DNA of 64,000 bases. It comes from a virus. Positions 1 through 7,908 of this stretch are shown piece by piece (the stretch's first letter is position 1; each line of letters opens with the position of its first letter). The stretch spans positions 62,001 through 126,000 of IMG/VR virus record IMGVR_UViG_3300007734_000760; one strand, written 5' to 3'. The notes beneath the pieces are model-generated. The model was not told the DNA's origin, made no database searches, and saw only the letters and a list, made by a program, of their open reading frames with translations. A program made the translations under genes and the position numbers.

Positions 1-1705
1 TTACTAAATCATTTTGTTTTTTTAATATATCTGAAAAATCTTTATCTTCACTACTATATAATTTTTGTGTTGTTATTTTATCATATGATGTAAAAGAAGC
101 TGCTCCTGTATTTCCGTCAAGTTTAACTCTACCTTTAGTAAATTTATAAAGATGTTTATCATAAGGATTGCCTGAATCTCCTACTCCAATTCTTTTTTCT
201 ATTCTATTTATTTCATAATCATTACAATATGGAATAATATTATTAAATTCCTTTATACCTAATAATTGAGTATAGTCTTCAGGATTAGATATATTATTAT
301 CTAATTCTACTCGAAATCGTATATTAGCTCTAAAGTCTATCATTAGATTAGGATTATATCTATATAACTCCTCTAATTTTATTTTATCAATATCTGTTTG
401 TCGGTATGTAAAAGTATTACGTGGTTCATCTACATCACTTAATGTTCCTACTTCTATTTCATCCATTTTGCGTGGTTGATAATTTGAGTTTGGATCATTT
501 ACATTTTTTCTATCTACTCCATCTGTTACAAATTGAATTGCTAAATAATCATTAGGATATGATAAGTGATTATATTCGTACATATTACTAGCACCTGGTT
601 TTAAACCATATGTATTTAAATTTTCAACAGAATCTTTTAAAGATATAGGAGATGTTACAGAAAATGGTAATTTATATGTTTGTGTTAATAATTGTTTATT
701 TCTAAATCCTACACCAGAATCAGTCATTAATCCTACATTTTTTTTAGAATAATCATAATGAACAGTCATATGTTTTTCTTCATATTTAGCATTATTTGAT
801 AATATATTACGTGGGAATAACTCAATTGCATCTAAATCATTTAATATATTTGATACTCCTATAGGAGGATGAGGATATTGCTTTAATGAAGAATTTGTTG
901 AATTATCTTTATAACGAGAATCTATTGTAGAATTATTGTAATTACTAGTATAAAAATTTGTAGAATTTGTATTATATTTAAAAAAAGTACCATTAACACC
1001 TGTTCGTAAAACATCTCCAGTTGCTCTATCTGTAGCAAATCTAATGCGAGTAAAGCCTATACCTAAAACAGATCCTGGGCCTCCTCCATATTTATAAACA
1101 TTTTCTCTTCCTCCAAATACTCCTAGTTCTTTTTTATACTTTTCATCATATATTCGTATTAATCTATTGTCAGTATTAGGTTTATTTAAAGATATATTAA
1201 TTATGTTAGCGTAAGATGTACCAGGATTAATCTTTTTAAGTATATTAGGATGTAAAGCATCTTGATAAGTAGGTAATGAAAGAAATGAGTTAGGAATTGG
1301 ATTTAAACCTTGTTTGTTTAAATGAGTTCCAAGAAATCCAAGACCTGCTTGACCTAAAGTAGACAATGGAGTGTAAATACCCCCATTAAGTAACAATCCA
1401 CTAGCTTGTGTTTGTACTGCTATTCTAGATAATACTAGTTGTTTAGCAATAAATAAAAGACCGTTTGGTGATTTTGTGTCTGTAAAGTATTTCCCTAACC
1501 TGATTACATCATTAACTGCTGCTAATGGTGCTCCAGGTATTCCGCCTCTTATTAAAAAATCAGTACTTAAAAATCCTAAATTAGGTAATTTAATGTTAAT
1601 AGGAGTCTCAATGTATGGTTGATTACTTGATCCTCCTTCTGCTCTATCATGACCAAATTTTAGATTTTTAAGATTAGTACTGTTAAGTAGATCTATTAAA
1701 GCCAT
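1..1705 (-). CDS. Virion structural protein, 3' end outside window
   Basis: Reading from an ATG at 1705, I translate an open frame of 568 codons that reaches the left edge without a stop, so the C-terminus is missing. It begins MALIDLLNSTNLKNL and has no motif I recognise. It is rich in Asn, Ser and Tyr, with short Gly-rich turns (for example YKYGGGPGSVLGIGF), as in phage structural proteins. It starts three bases after the stop of the 90-residue gene upstream and lies downstream of the tape measure, where T4-like phages keep tail or baseplate genes. A tail, baseplate or hub role is inferred from position only. Confidence 0.75.
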   Translation of the reverse strand, partial: MALIDLLNSTNLKNLKFGHDRAEGGSSNQPYIETPINIKLPNLGFLSTDFLIRGGIPGAPLAAVNDVIRLGKYFTDTKSPNGLLFIAKQLVLSRIAVQTQASGLLLNGGIYTPLSTLGQAGLGFLGTHLNKQGLNPIPNSFLSLPTYQDALHPNILKKINPGTSYANIINISLNKPNTDNRLIRIYDEKYKKELGVFGGRENVYKYGGGPGSVLGIGFTRIRFATDRATGDVLRTGVNGTFFKYNTNSTNFYTSNYNNSTIDSRYKDNSTNSSLKQYPHPPIGVSNILNDLDAIELFPRNILSNNAKYEEKHMTVHYDYSKKNVGLMTDSGVGFRNKQLLTQTYKLPFSVTSPISLKDSVENLNTYGLKPGASNMYEYNHLSYPNDYLAIQFVTDGVDRKNVNDPNSNYQPRKMDEIEVGTLSDVDEPRNTFTYRQTDIDKIKLEELYRYNPNLMIDFRANIRFRVELDNNISNPEDYTQLLGIKEFNNIIPYCNDYEINRIEKRIGVGDSGNPYDKHLYKFTKGRVKLDGNTGAASFTSYDKITTQKLYSSEDKDFSDILKKQNDLV

Positions 1706-1708
1706 TCA

Positions 1709-1981
1709 TTAAGTTGGCAAGTTATTAAGATATTCAGTTGGTGTAGCACCATTTAAATCTAATAATGAGGGTTGAGGTAACACATTAACTGCTCCATCGT
1801 TATATTGTTGATATTGAGAGTTAACTGTACCTACTCCATTTCCGTTTAATGAATATCCTGGTAAGTTACCAGCAGCATGCATTTTTGATGCTTGTGTTGC
1901 TAAAGGATTAATAGCTATTGGTCCTCCGTTTGCTACAGATAATATTGAACCAGCAAGTTGTAATTTTGTTAGTAAGCCCAT
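1709..1981 (-). CDS. Small hypothetical tail-region protein
   Basis: A 90-residue protein with a hydrophobic, Gly/Ala-rich N-terminus (LLTKLQLAGSILSVANGG) followed by a polar Asn/Gln/Tyr-rich segment. I recognise no family. An ATATTTATAAT promoter-like motif lies 24 bases before the ATG, and the next gene begins three bases after its stop. Sitting between the tape measure and a large virion protein, it is probably a minor tail or baseplate part or an assembly factor, but nothing in the sequence proves this. Confidence 0.65.
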   Translation of the reverse strand: MGLLTKLQLAGSILSVANGGPIAINPLATQASKMHAAGNLPGYSLNGNGVGTVNSQYQQYNDGAVNVLPQPSLLDLNGATPTEYLNNLPT

Positions 1982-2004
1982 GTTGTTTGTTGTTTAAATT
2001 GTTG

Positions 2005-2015
2005 ATTATAAATAT
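2005..2015 (-). promoter_or_regulatory. ATATTTATAAT promoter-like motif
   Basis: Coding-strand motif ATATTTATAAT followed by CAACA, 24 bases before the ATG of the 90-residue tail gene. Member of the recurrent late-promoter-like set; no -35 element seen. Confidence 0.5.
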
Positions 2016-2017
2016 TA

Positions 2018-5000
2018 TTAAACTTTAGAAGTACCTACTCTTAGTGCATCTCCAGTTTCAGTTGCATTTTTACCTATAGTAGATGCTAATACTTTTCCAT
2101 CCATAACAACGTTACTAGTAACTTGTATTGGTTTTTGAGGAGTATTAGACATTGCTGATGCTATAGCATTTGCTAATGCGTTATAGTCTATAACTAGCTT
2201 TGAAGATGAAGGATTAATTTTTTCTTTTCCTACTTTAATTTTTCCTTCTTCAAATTTTTCAGTTGGTGAATTAGGTTCTGATTTAACATCATTACCAAAT
2301 AAATTAGTACCGGCTATTACTGTATCTTTATCATTTAAAGCTATTGTTCCTTCAGGACCCATTAATGTACGTTTACCATAGCCTGGGGAGACAACGTCAT
2401 TACCATTCATGTATTTAGCAGCCATAGATGCTATTCCTGCAGCAGCAGCTATACCTAAAGCTACTCCAACACCAAATGGAATTTTAGAAAAAGAAGATAT
2501 AGCATTAAATATAGCCATACCTACTGATTTTACTATACCTTGGTTAGCTGTAAATAATGCTTTTTGGTCTAAAAGACTTTCTCGAGCTTTTAAACCTAAT
2601 CTTACACCTTGAATTACATTAAGGGCTAATTGATAACCTTTTATAGCTAAATATATGCTAGCTATAGTTCCTACTATAGTTTGCATTTCTGTTAATTGTT
2701 TGTTAGCCCCGGTAAATAAACCAATTAGTCCAGATACACTATCATATATATATTTAATACCTTCTGCAAAAGGAGTTATAGCTCCTTTAACTATCATACC
2801 TAATATACTAGCTATTGGTCCTACAACTTTAAGTATTCCTGCAAATGCATCAACTACTGGCATTAATGGTGCTACTAATGAAACAAATATTTCTTTTAAT
2901 TTTTCAATAGATTGATTAAAACGATCTTGAATAGACTGTTGAGACATCATATCTTTTAATTTTCCATTTGCAAGTTCTTTTTGAGCTTTTTCTAAACCTA
3001 CTTCTTTAACTCTAGCATCAAATGCTTCTTTTGCTTTTTCAGCTTGCTCACCACTCATAGATTTTAAAGCTTCAGCTCTAACTAAAGTACCAGCTAATTC
3101 TTCACGACTCATACCTACCGCTTTAGCTGCTGCTTCTTGTTGAAGTCTATTCATTTTACTAAATTCAGCTGCTGTGCCATAGTTTTTAGCTAATTCTTTA
3201 GATAAACCAACCATATCATTATTTAAAGCAGCTAAACGAGCTCCTTCTAAATTTAAATTTTTTCCAGTTAATAATTCTGCTTCTAATTCTGCTGAGATTG
3301 AGGATTCTATTTGAAGTAATGAATCAGCAATTTTATCAACTTGTTCTAAAGTCATACCTAATGCTTTAGCTTGTGCTACTGCTGCTCCTAAATTAGCTGT
3401 GCTGCCACCTAAAGATAATTTTGTAGCGTCTGATGATTTAGCTACATCTTTCATTATTTCTTTTTCATTTAATAAAACACCATTATTCATAGCTGTTATA
3501 CTAGCTGCTCCTAATAGTTTTTTAGTATTATCTTCTAAATTACCTCCTGTAGCTAATGTAAGCTGTTGCATTTTTGATATTTCTTCATTAGTAAGTCCAG
3601 CTTGTTCTCTTAATTTAGTAAATATAACGGCATCTTTAGCATTTAAAATAGCATTAGTGCCTAAAGATTGACCTATAGCAGCCATTGTTTCTCTAATACC
3701 TTTAGTAGTAACAAAAAGATCATTTGATGAATTAGCTATATCATTAAATTTATCATTCATTTTAGCTGCATCTTGGTAGCTTAAGTTCATGTCTTTAGCA
3801 AACTGACTTATACCTTTATCTAAATCTTTAAAAGCATCTAAAATTAATTTAATATAAAATAAAGGATCAGAAAACATTTTTGTTAATCCTTTAGCGGCTT
3901 GACTAAAGTAAGTATTCATTACTTTTATTTTGTCACCAAATAATGAATATTGAGCGTTGCTTTTTTGAAGTAAGGCTAATCTATCTTTTTCAGATTGAAG
4001 AAGCATTAGATTTGGACCTATTTGTTTATTAATAACATTAAGTTTATCTTTTTCAGATTGAACAAGCATTAAATTTGTACTTAATTTATTTCGAATGTCT
4101 TTTAAAATATCTTTTTCAATTATATTTGTTTTTTCTAAAGCATCAAGTTCAGCTTGTTTTAATTTTAAAACTATTCCTCCAAATCCTGATCTTACTTGAT
4201 TTATAGATAATAATCCTTTTTGAGTATTTATTTCGTCTTGTAAAAGTTTTTCTTTTTCAATTTGAGCGCCTATTCCTCGAAATTCTAAATCATTTCTAAT
4301 TGCTATTTGGGCATTTGTAAAACCTTCTAATTGATTTATATTAACTAATGTTATATTTTTTAAATTTAATAAATCATTTATTTGTTTTTCTAAAATAACA
4401 TTTTTTTCTTTTAATTTTTCTTCTTCTTTTAAAGACTGGATACGAGTCATAGCTAATTCTTTAGCTTTGTCAGAAGCAGCTTCAAAAGCTTTATCTAAAC
4501 CTAATGCTTCTCCTAATTTTCCTAAACCTAATGTATTTAATGTTCCTTTTAATGCTCCAGCTGCTGCTCCAGTTAAACCCATAGTTTTAGCAAACGTTTC
4601 AGCTAGTACAGCGGATTTTCCTAAAGTATTACGCAGTTCTATTAGATCTGTATTTTGGCCGTCTATTAAATCTTTTATGTGTTGTTGGGCGTTTAAATTT
4701 TTATCTAAAAGCTTTTGAATAGCTATTTCTGATTCGCCTCTTACTCTCGCTATATGTTTTTGAAGTTGAAGATCTCTTTCTTCTTCAATTAATATTTTTT
4801 GAGCATTATTTAATCTATCTACTTCAAGAATAATCTTTTTTCCAATTTGTTTTACATCTTCAGAAGATAAATTGTTGTATCCTTTTTGATGATTAGACAA
4901 TTGTTCAGCTAAACTGCCTAAACTTTTAAAACCAGATTGAGTAGCTTTAATTCCTTCATTTGATCTTCCAATTTCACCTACTAATTTTTTAAAATTACTT

Positions 5001-5197
5001 ACTAAATAATCTGTTCCATCTTCAGCTTCATGTACTCGTCTTGTAAAATCATTAAAAATAGCATCAATAGCTGTAATATTTTGTTCTAAAGGACGTAAAT
5101 TTAAAGTATTAAAGTTTTCACCAAGTTTAGTAGATAATTTTTCTATCTCTAAAAGCTTTTTTTCTAATCTTGCTAATTCATCTGCTGATAAAGCCAT
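2018..5197 (-). CDS. Tail tape measure protein
   Basis: A 1059-residue protein, among the longest in the window, that should set tail length and leave through the tube at infection. The N-terminal half is charged and coiled-coil-like (long runs of E, K, L, N, Q). Two copies of an LMLLQSEKD / LMLVQSEKDKLNVINKQIG segment occur near residues 375-410. The C-terminal part has hydrophobic stretches (GAFAGILKVVGPIASILGMI and ASILGMIVKGAIT near residues 785-810; GVALGIAAAAGIASMAA near 925). It lies just downstream of the overlapping chaperone-like pair, the standard position for a tape measure. T4 uses gp29 for this role; sequence similarity to gp29 is not evident. Confidence 0.8.
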   Translation of the reverse strand: MALSADELARLEKKLLEIEKLSTKLGENFNTLNLRPLEQNITAIDAIFNDFTRRVHEAEDGTDYLVSNFKKLVGEIGRSNEGIKATQSGFKSLGSLAEQLSNHQKGYNNLSSEDVKQIGKKIILEVDRLNNAQKILIEEERDLQLQKHIARVRGESEIAIQKLLDKNLNAQQHIKDLIDGQNTDLIELRNTLGKSAVLAETFAKTMGLTGAAAGALKGTLNTLGLGKLGEALGLDKAFEAASDKAKELAMTRIQSLKEEEKLKEKNVILEKQINDLLNLKNITLVNINQLEGFTNAQIAIRNDLEFRGIGAQIEKEKLLQDEINTQKGLLSINQVRSGFGGIVLKLKQAELDALEKTNIIEKDILKDIRNKLSTNLMLVQSEKDKLNVINKQIGPNLMLLQSEKDRLALLQKSNAQYSLFGDKIKVMNTYFSQAAKGLTKMFSDPLFYIKLILDAFKDLDKGISQFAKDMNLSYQDAAKMNDKFNDIANSSNDLFVTTKGIRETMAAIGQSLGTNAILNAKDAVIFTKLREQAGLTNEEISKMQQLTLATGGNLEDNTKKLLGAASITAMNNGVLLNEKEIMKDVAKSSDATKLSLGGSTANLGAAVAQAKALGMTLEQVDKIADSLLQIESSISAELEAELLTGKNLNLEGARLAALNNDMVGLSKELAKNYGTAAEFSKMNRLQQEAAAKAVGMSREELAGTLVRAEALKSMSGEQAEKAKEAFDARVKEVGLEKAQKELANGKLKDMMSQQSIQDRFNQSIEKLKEIFVSLVAPLMPVVDAFAGILKVVGPIASILGMIVKGAITPFAEGIKYIYDSVSGLIGLFTGANKQLTEMQTIVGTIASIYLAIKGYQLALNVIQGVRLGLKARESLLDQKALFTANQGIVKSVGMAIFNAISSFSKIPFGVGVALGIAAAAGIASMAAKYMNGNDVVSPGYGKRTLMGPEGTIALNDKDTVIAGTNLFGNDVKSEPNSPTEKFEEGKIKVGKEKINPSSSKLVIDYNALANAIASAMSNTPQKPIQVTSNVVMDGKVLASTIGKNATETGDALRVGTSKV

Positions 5198-5210
5198 TGT
5201 TAAATATTTT

Positions 5211-5221
5211 ATTATAAATAT
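5211..5221 (-). promoter_or_regulatory. ATATTTATAAT promoter-like motif
   Basis: Coding-strand ATATTTATAAT followed by AAAATA, 14 bases before the tape measure start. Confidence 0.5.
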
Positions 5222-5234
5222 TAAAAATTAAAAA

Positions 5235-5597
5235 CTATTTGTAAGTAGCAGGTCTTTTAGGCATAACGCCTGGTTTAGATGTTTGAGGTGCGGGTTGATT
5301 TTGGAACATACTGCGATCTTTAACCATACCGTCTGAGCCAATAGCTACGTTAGATTTATTATTAGAAGCGTCTTCATGTGATTTATTTTCTTCATCGTAA
5401 TATTCTTTAATTTGATTAAAAGTATATTTTCTTAACCAAATAGGCATATTATAGACTGTGTTCCAATCATATCCACCTTTACCGTGAAATACAATTTGAT
5501 GAATTTGATTAAATAAAGCTAATCGAGTTTGACCAGCGCTAGTTGCTGTCAGGCCAAAAAAAGTTAAGTCCAATGGGAATGTTAACGGCTTTGTCAC
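5235..5597 (-). CDS. Probable tail assembly chaperone, second frame
   Basis: A 120-residue reading frame whose first possible start is a GTG at 5597, inside the end of the gene upstream. The two genes overlap by 59 bases in different frames. The early part (LDLTFFGLTATSAGQTRLALFNQIHQIVFHGKGGYDW) looks folded; the tail is Pro/Gln-rich. Its place between tube protein and tape measure matches the second cistron of a tail-chaperone pair that many phages make by ribosomal frameshifting. A run of seven T on the coding strand at 5556-5562 lies in the overlap, and a +1 or -2 shift there would fuse the proteins. Independent translation from the GTG is the alternative. Confidence 0.65.
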   Translation of the reverse strand: MTKPLTFPLDLTFFGLTATSAGQTRLALFNQIHQIVFHGKGGYDWNTVYNMPIWLRKYTFNQIKEYYDEENKSHEDASNNKSNVAIGSDGMVKDRSMFQNQPAPQTSKPGVMPKRPATYK

Positions 5598-6303
5598 TCC
5601 CGTCGGGAAAAAAAGTCAAGTCAATGTCTGGTTGAACTTTTTTGATATATTCTCGTAATGCTCGAGAATCCATAGCGAGCAAATGATTATCAACAAAGTC
5701 TCGAATTGCTTTAGGCGTTCGATCTTCATTTATAGATGTTATAATATATTTTAATCTAGTTGACAATTGAGGAGATGAATCTTTTTTAATTTTCTTTAAA
5801 CCTTCTAATTCTGTGTCAATTTTTTTCTCATCAGCATGAGATAAAATTTTAAAAGTTACAATATTATTAGTGTTAGGTAAATTAAAAGTAAATTCATTTA
5901 CACCCGGAGTTATTAAACTTAAATCTAATTCTTTAGATTCTAAAGTACTTAAATCAATTGTTTCTTCTTGATTGTTATATGTAAATGAATAATTTTTACC
6001 ATATCCTAAGATTCTACAAGCAATCATAACAGCATTTTTATCTCCAACAATTATGTCATCATAATTAATAGGTGATACTATTAATGCTTGCATTAATTTA
6101 TCTAATACTGTTCCTTTTTGAATATATGATTGGTTTGTTAATATATCTTCATGAGCTGCAGTCATGTATCTTATTTCAATTTTTCCAGATGATAATAAAT
6201 TTTCTTTTGGATATAATAATCCTTTTGAAGGAAGATCAATTATTTCTGTTGGAAAGTTAAATTTAGGTGTTTCTTGAGTGGTAGTGTTAGTCGGTTGATC
6301 CAT
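5539..6303 (-). CDS. Baseplate hub gp26-like / tail chaperone protein
   Basis: A 254-residue protein with the segment LPSKGLLYP near residue 24, then IEIRYMTAAHEDIL and GDKNAVMIACRILGYG. This pattern fits a family annotated in marine T4-like phages as the gp26-type baseplate hub subunit, which by position can also be read as the first cistron of a tail-chaperone pair. The gene lies between the tail tube and the tape measure. Its last 59 bases overlap the next frame and contain a heptanucleotide T run. A variant promoter motif, ATATATATAAT on the coding strand, lies at 6332-6342. Family assignment is from memory of motifs, so moderate. Confidence 0.65.
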   Translation of the reverse strand: MDQPTNTTTQETPKFNFPTEIIDLPSKGLLYPKENLLSSGKIEIRYMTAAHEDILTNQSYIQKGTVLDKLMQALIVSPINYDDIIVGDKNAVMIACRILGYGKNYSFTYNNQEETIDLSTLESKELDLSLITPGVNEFTFNLPNTNNIVTFKILSHADEKKIDTELEGLKKIKKDSSPQLSTRLKYIITSINEDRTPKAIRDFVDNHLLAMDSRALREYIKKVQPDIDLTFFPDGSDKAVNIPIGLNFFWPDSN

Positions 6304-6331
6304 AATTCTTATTTAGTATAACTTTGTGTTT

Positions 6332-6342
6332 ATTATATATAT
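6332..6342 (-). promoter_or_regulatory. ATATATATAAT promoter-like motif
   Basis: Variant with A at the fifth position (ATATATATAAT), before the hub/chaperone gene at 5539. It shows that TATAAT is the constant part and position five varies. Confidence 0.5.
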
Positions 6343-6382
6343 TGTAAGATATAAAAATTTTACAATAAGACAAGCTTAAATT

Positions 6383-7249
6383 TTAAATTTTTGCTATAGC
6401 TGTATTAGCCTTTGCTGTTAAATTTGCTACTATAGAATTAAGGTCTATAGGATTACTTTTTGTATTTGTTTCTTTTGGATTATTTGTTAAAAAAGGACTA
6501 ATATATTCTAAATAATTTCTTGATGGTCCATAATTAATTTCTAACTTTTGAGCAGGTTTTCCATAAATTGTTGACCAACCTGTAAAAGTTGGAGAAGTTT
6601 TTTGTGTACTTCCATTATATACTGTTGGATCATTAGTCACAGATGAATATTTTTGATTTATCTCTTGTGAATTATCTAAATGTGATATATTTAATACATC
6701 AGGAAATTCAACATCTCCTGATAGTGGACTAAAATTTATACTTTTATCATTTATTATACTTAAATATGTTTTATTAGGAGTATAAGGTTGAGAAAATTTT
6801 GTAGTAGGACCACTAGGATAATCATAAATAGTTGGAACACCAGTAGTAGTACTAGGATATACAGTAGATATATCTTTATTTGGACCTCCTAAAACACCAG
6901 GATTTTCTACATCTAAATTAGTTTTATTTAATGAAGAAACTAATTTTAAAGGATATGCAGATGGAACTTCTTTTGTAAGATCAGGTATGCTAACAAAATT
7001 AGAACTACCTATAATTTTACTTAAATATGTATTTTTTGGAGTATACTTATGAATAAATTTATGTGGTTGGCCTGGATTTGATAATCCTGTTGGAGTACCA
7101 GTAGATGATTCTGGATATTCTGTGTTGTAGTCATTATTTGGGCCGCCTAATACTAATGGATTTTCTAAATCTAAATTGGTTTTACCAAATGAATTTTTTA
7201 ATCCTATAGGAGTATTAATTGGTACTGGATTTGGAGATGGAACCGCCAT
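6383..7249 (-). CDS. Repeat-containing virion protein
   Basis: A 288-residue Pro/Asn/Thr/Gly-rich protein built from about three repeats. Repeat one (near residues 20-80) has KTNLDLENPLVLGGPNNDY, then a YP..STGTPT segment and YTPKNTYLSKI. Repeat two (near 108-168) has KTNLDVENPGVLGGPNKD, TTTGVPT and YTPNKTYLSII. A degenerate third copy ends in YGPSRNYLEYI. The repeats look like short linear or beta-rich segments, and I do not recognise the family. It sits between the tail tube gene and the hub/chaperone pair behind its own promoter-like motif. A structural role in tail or baseplate is likely from context. Confidence 0.65.
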   Translation of the reverse strand: MAVPSPNPVPINTPIGLKNSFGKTNLDLENPLVLGGPNNDYNTEYPESSTGTPTGLSNPGQPHKFIHKYTPKNTYLSKIIGSSNFVSIPDLTKEVPSAYPLKLVSSLNKTNLDVENPGVLGGPNKDISTVYPSTTTGVPTIYDYPSGPTTKFSQPYTPNKTYLSIINDKSINFSPLSGDVEFPDVLNISHLDNSQEINQKYSSVTNDPTVYNGSTQKTSPTFTGWSTIYGKPAQKLEINYGPSRNYLEYISPFLTNNPKETNTKSNPIDLNSIVANLTAKANTAIAKI

Positions 7250-7260
7250 TGTTTTTATTT

Positions 7261-7271
7261 ATTATAAATAT
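7261..7271 (-). promoter_or_regulatory. ATATTTATAAT promoter-like motif
   Basis: Coding-strand ATATTTATAAT followed by AAATA, 12 bases before the repeat-containing gene and after the gp19 terminator at 7280-7305. Confidence 0.5.
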
Positions 7272-7279
7272 TAAAGGAT

Positions 7280-7305
7280 AAAAAAAGCCTGCAATAAGCA
7301 GGCTT
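7280..7305 (-). terminator. Rho-independent terminator after gp19
   Basis: Stem AAGCCTGC / GCAGGCTT (8 pairs) with a five-base loop, followed on the coding strand by a T run (7280-7286). It follows the tail tube gene stop at 7324. Confidence 0.85.
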
Positions 7306-7323
7306 AAATTTAATTTTATTGAA

Positions 7324-7812
7324 TTAGTAGTTTAATATACAATAATCCATACCTAAAGTAACTTCAATGTTAATTGCTGATGCTTCAGTGTCCCAATTGT
7401 ATTCACCAAAGTTTGCTGTTTTAATAAAAGCACCTTTAATAATCCATTCTGACACAATATCACCTACTGGACCTAATACGTTAACAGTTAAATCTTTTTT
7501 GTAAAAATCGGAATAACCATCACGACCAGTAACTGATTCATGATGTAAACGTACCCATTCCATTACTGCTTGAGCACCAGATGGAGTAATAGGATCAAAC
7601 AAAGTCATAGACATATCAGCCCATTTTGCTTTACCTTTAATTTTACGATAAACATTGATATGATTTAATGTAATTTCTCCCATATCTACTGATACTGGAG
7701 CTATCTTTTTGATCATGTATGAAGGAATTCCATCTACATACATAATAAACCGGTTTGCTACTTTAGGTTCAAATGCTGTAAAAAATATTTCGTTTGGTGA
7801 TAATATTGCCAT
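7324..7812 (-). CDS. gp19: Tail tube protein, T4 gp19-like
   Basis: A 162-residue protein that should polymerise into the inner tail tube; T4 gp19 is almost the same length (163). Visible traits are the N-terminal FEPKVANRFIMYVDGIPSYMIKKI stretch, a beta-rich middle and DMSMTLFDPITPSGAQAVMEW, which fit the gp19/T4-like tube family. It follows the tail sheath, as in T4, and is separated from it by a terminator and from the next gene by another. An ATATGTATAAT motif lies at 7846-7856. This is one of the better-supported calls in the tail region. Confidence 0.9.
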   Translation of the reverse strand: MAILSPNEIFFTAFEPKVANRFIMYVDGIPSYMIKKIAPVSVDMGEITLNHINVYRKIKGKAKWADMSMTLFDPITPSGAQAVMEWVRLHHESVTGRDGYSDFYKKDLTVNVLGPVGDIVSEWIIKGAFIKTANFGEYNWDTEASAINIEVTLGMDYCILNY

Positions 7813-7845
7813 TTTATTTTTTTGTTTAGTTGTTTATTTTTGTTT

Positions 7846-7856
7846 ATTATACATAT
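7846..7856 (-). promoter_or_regulatory. ATATGTATAAT promoter-like motif
   Basis: Variant with G at the fifth position, 34 bases before the tail tube gene and just after the tail sheath terminator. Confidence 0.5.
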
Positions 7857-7861
7857 TTAAT

Positions 7862-7898
7862 TTTTAAAAATCTTCCCCTATTTTTCAAGAGGAAGATT
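7862..7898 (-). terminator. Rho-independent terminator after gp18
   Basis: Stem AATCTTCC / GGAAGATT (8 pairs) with a 14-base loop, followed on the coding strand by a T-rich tract. It follows the tail sheath stop at 7909. Confidence 0.75.
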
Positions 7899-7908
7899 AT
7901 TTAAAATA

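Noticed and set aside
2409-4718. Several plus-strand frames of 60-110 codons opposite the tape measure
   Set aside because: They lie wholly inside a convincing minus-strand gene, are hydrophobic antisense translations, and have no promoter or conserved pattern.
7249-7271. TATAAATA on the plus strand read as a T4 late promoter facing rightwards
   Set aside because: No plus-strand gene follows at any such site, and variants of the motif lose TATAAATA but keep TATAAT on the minus strand.
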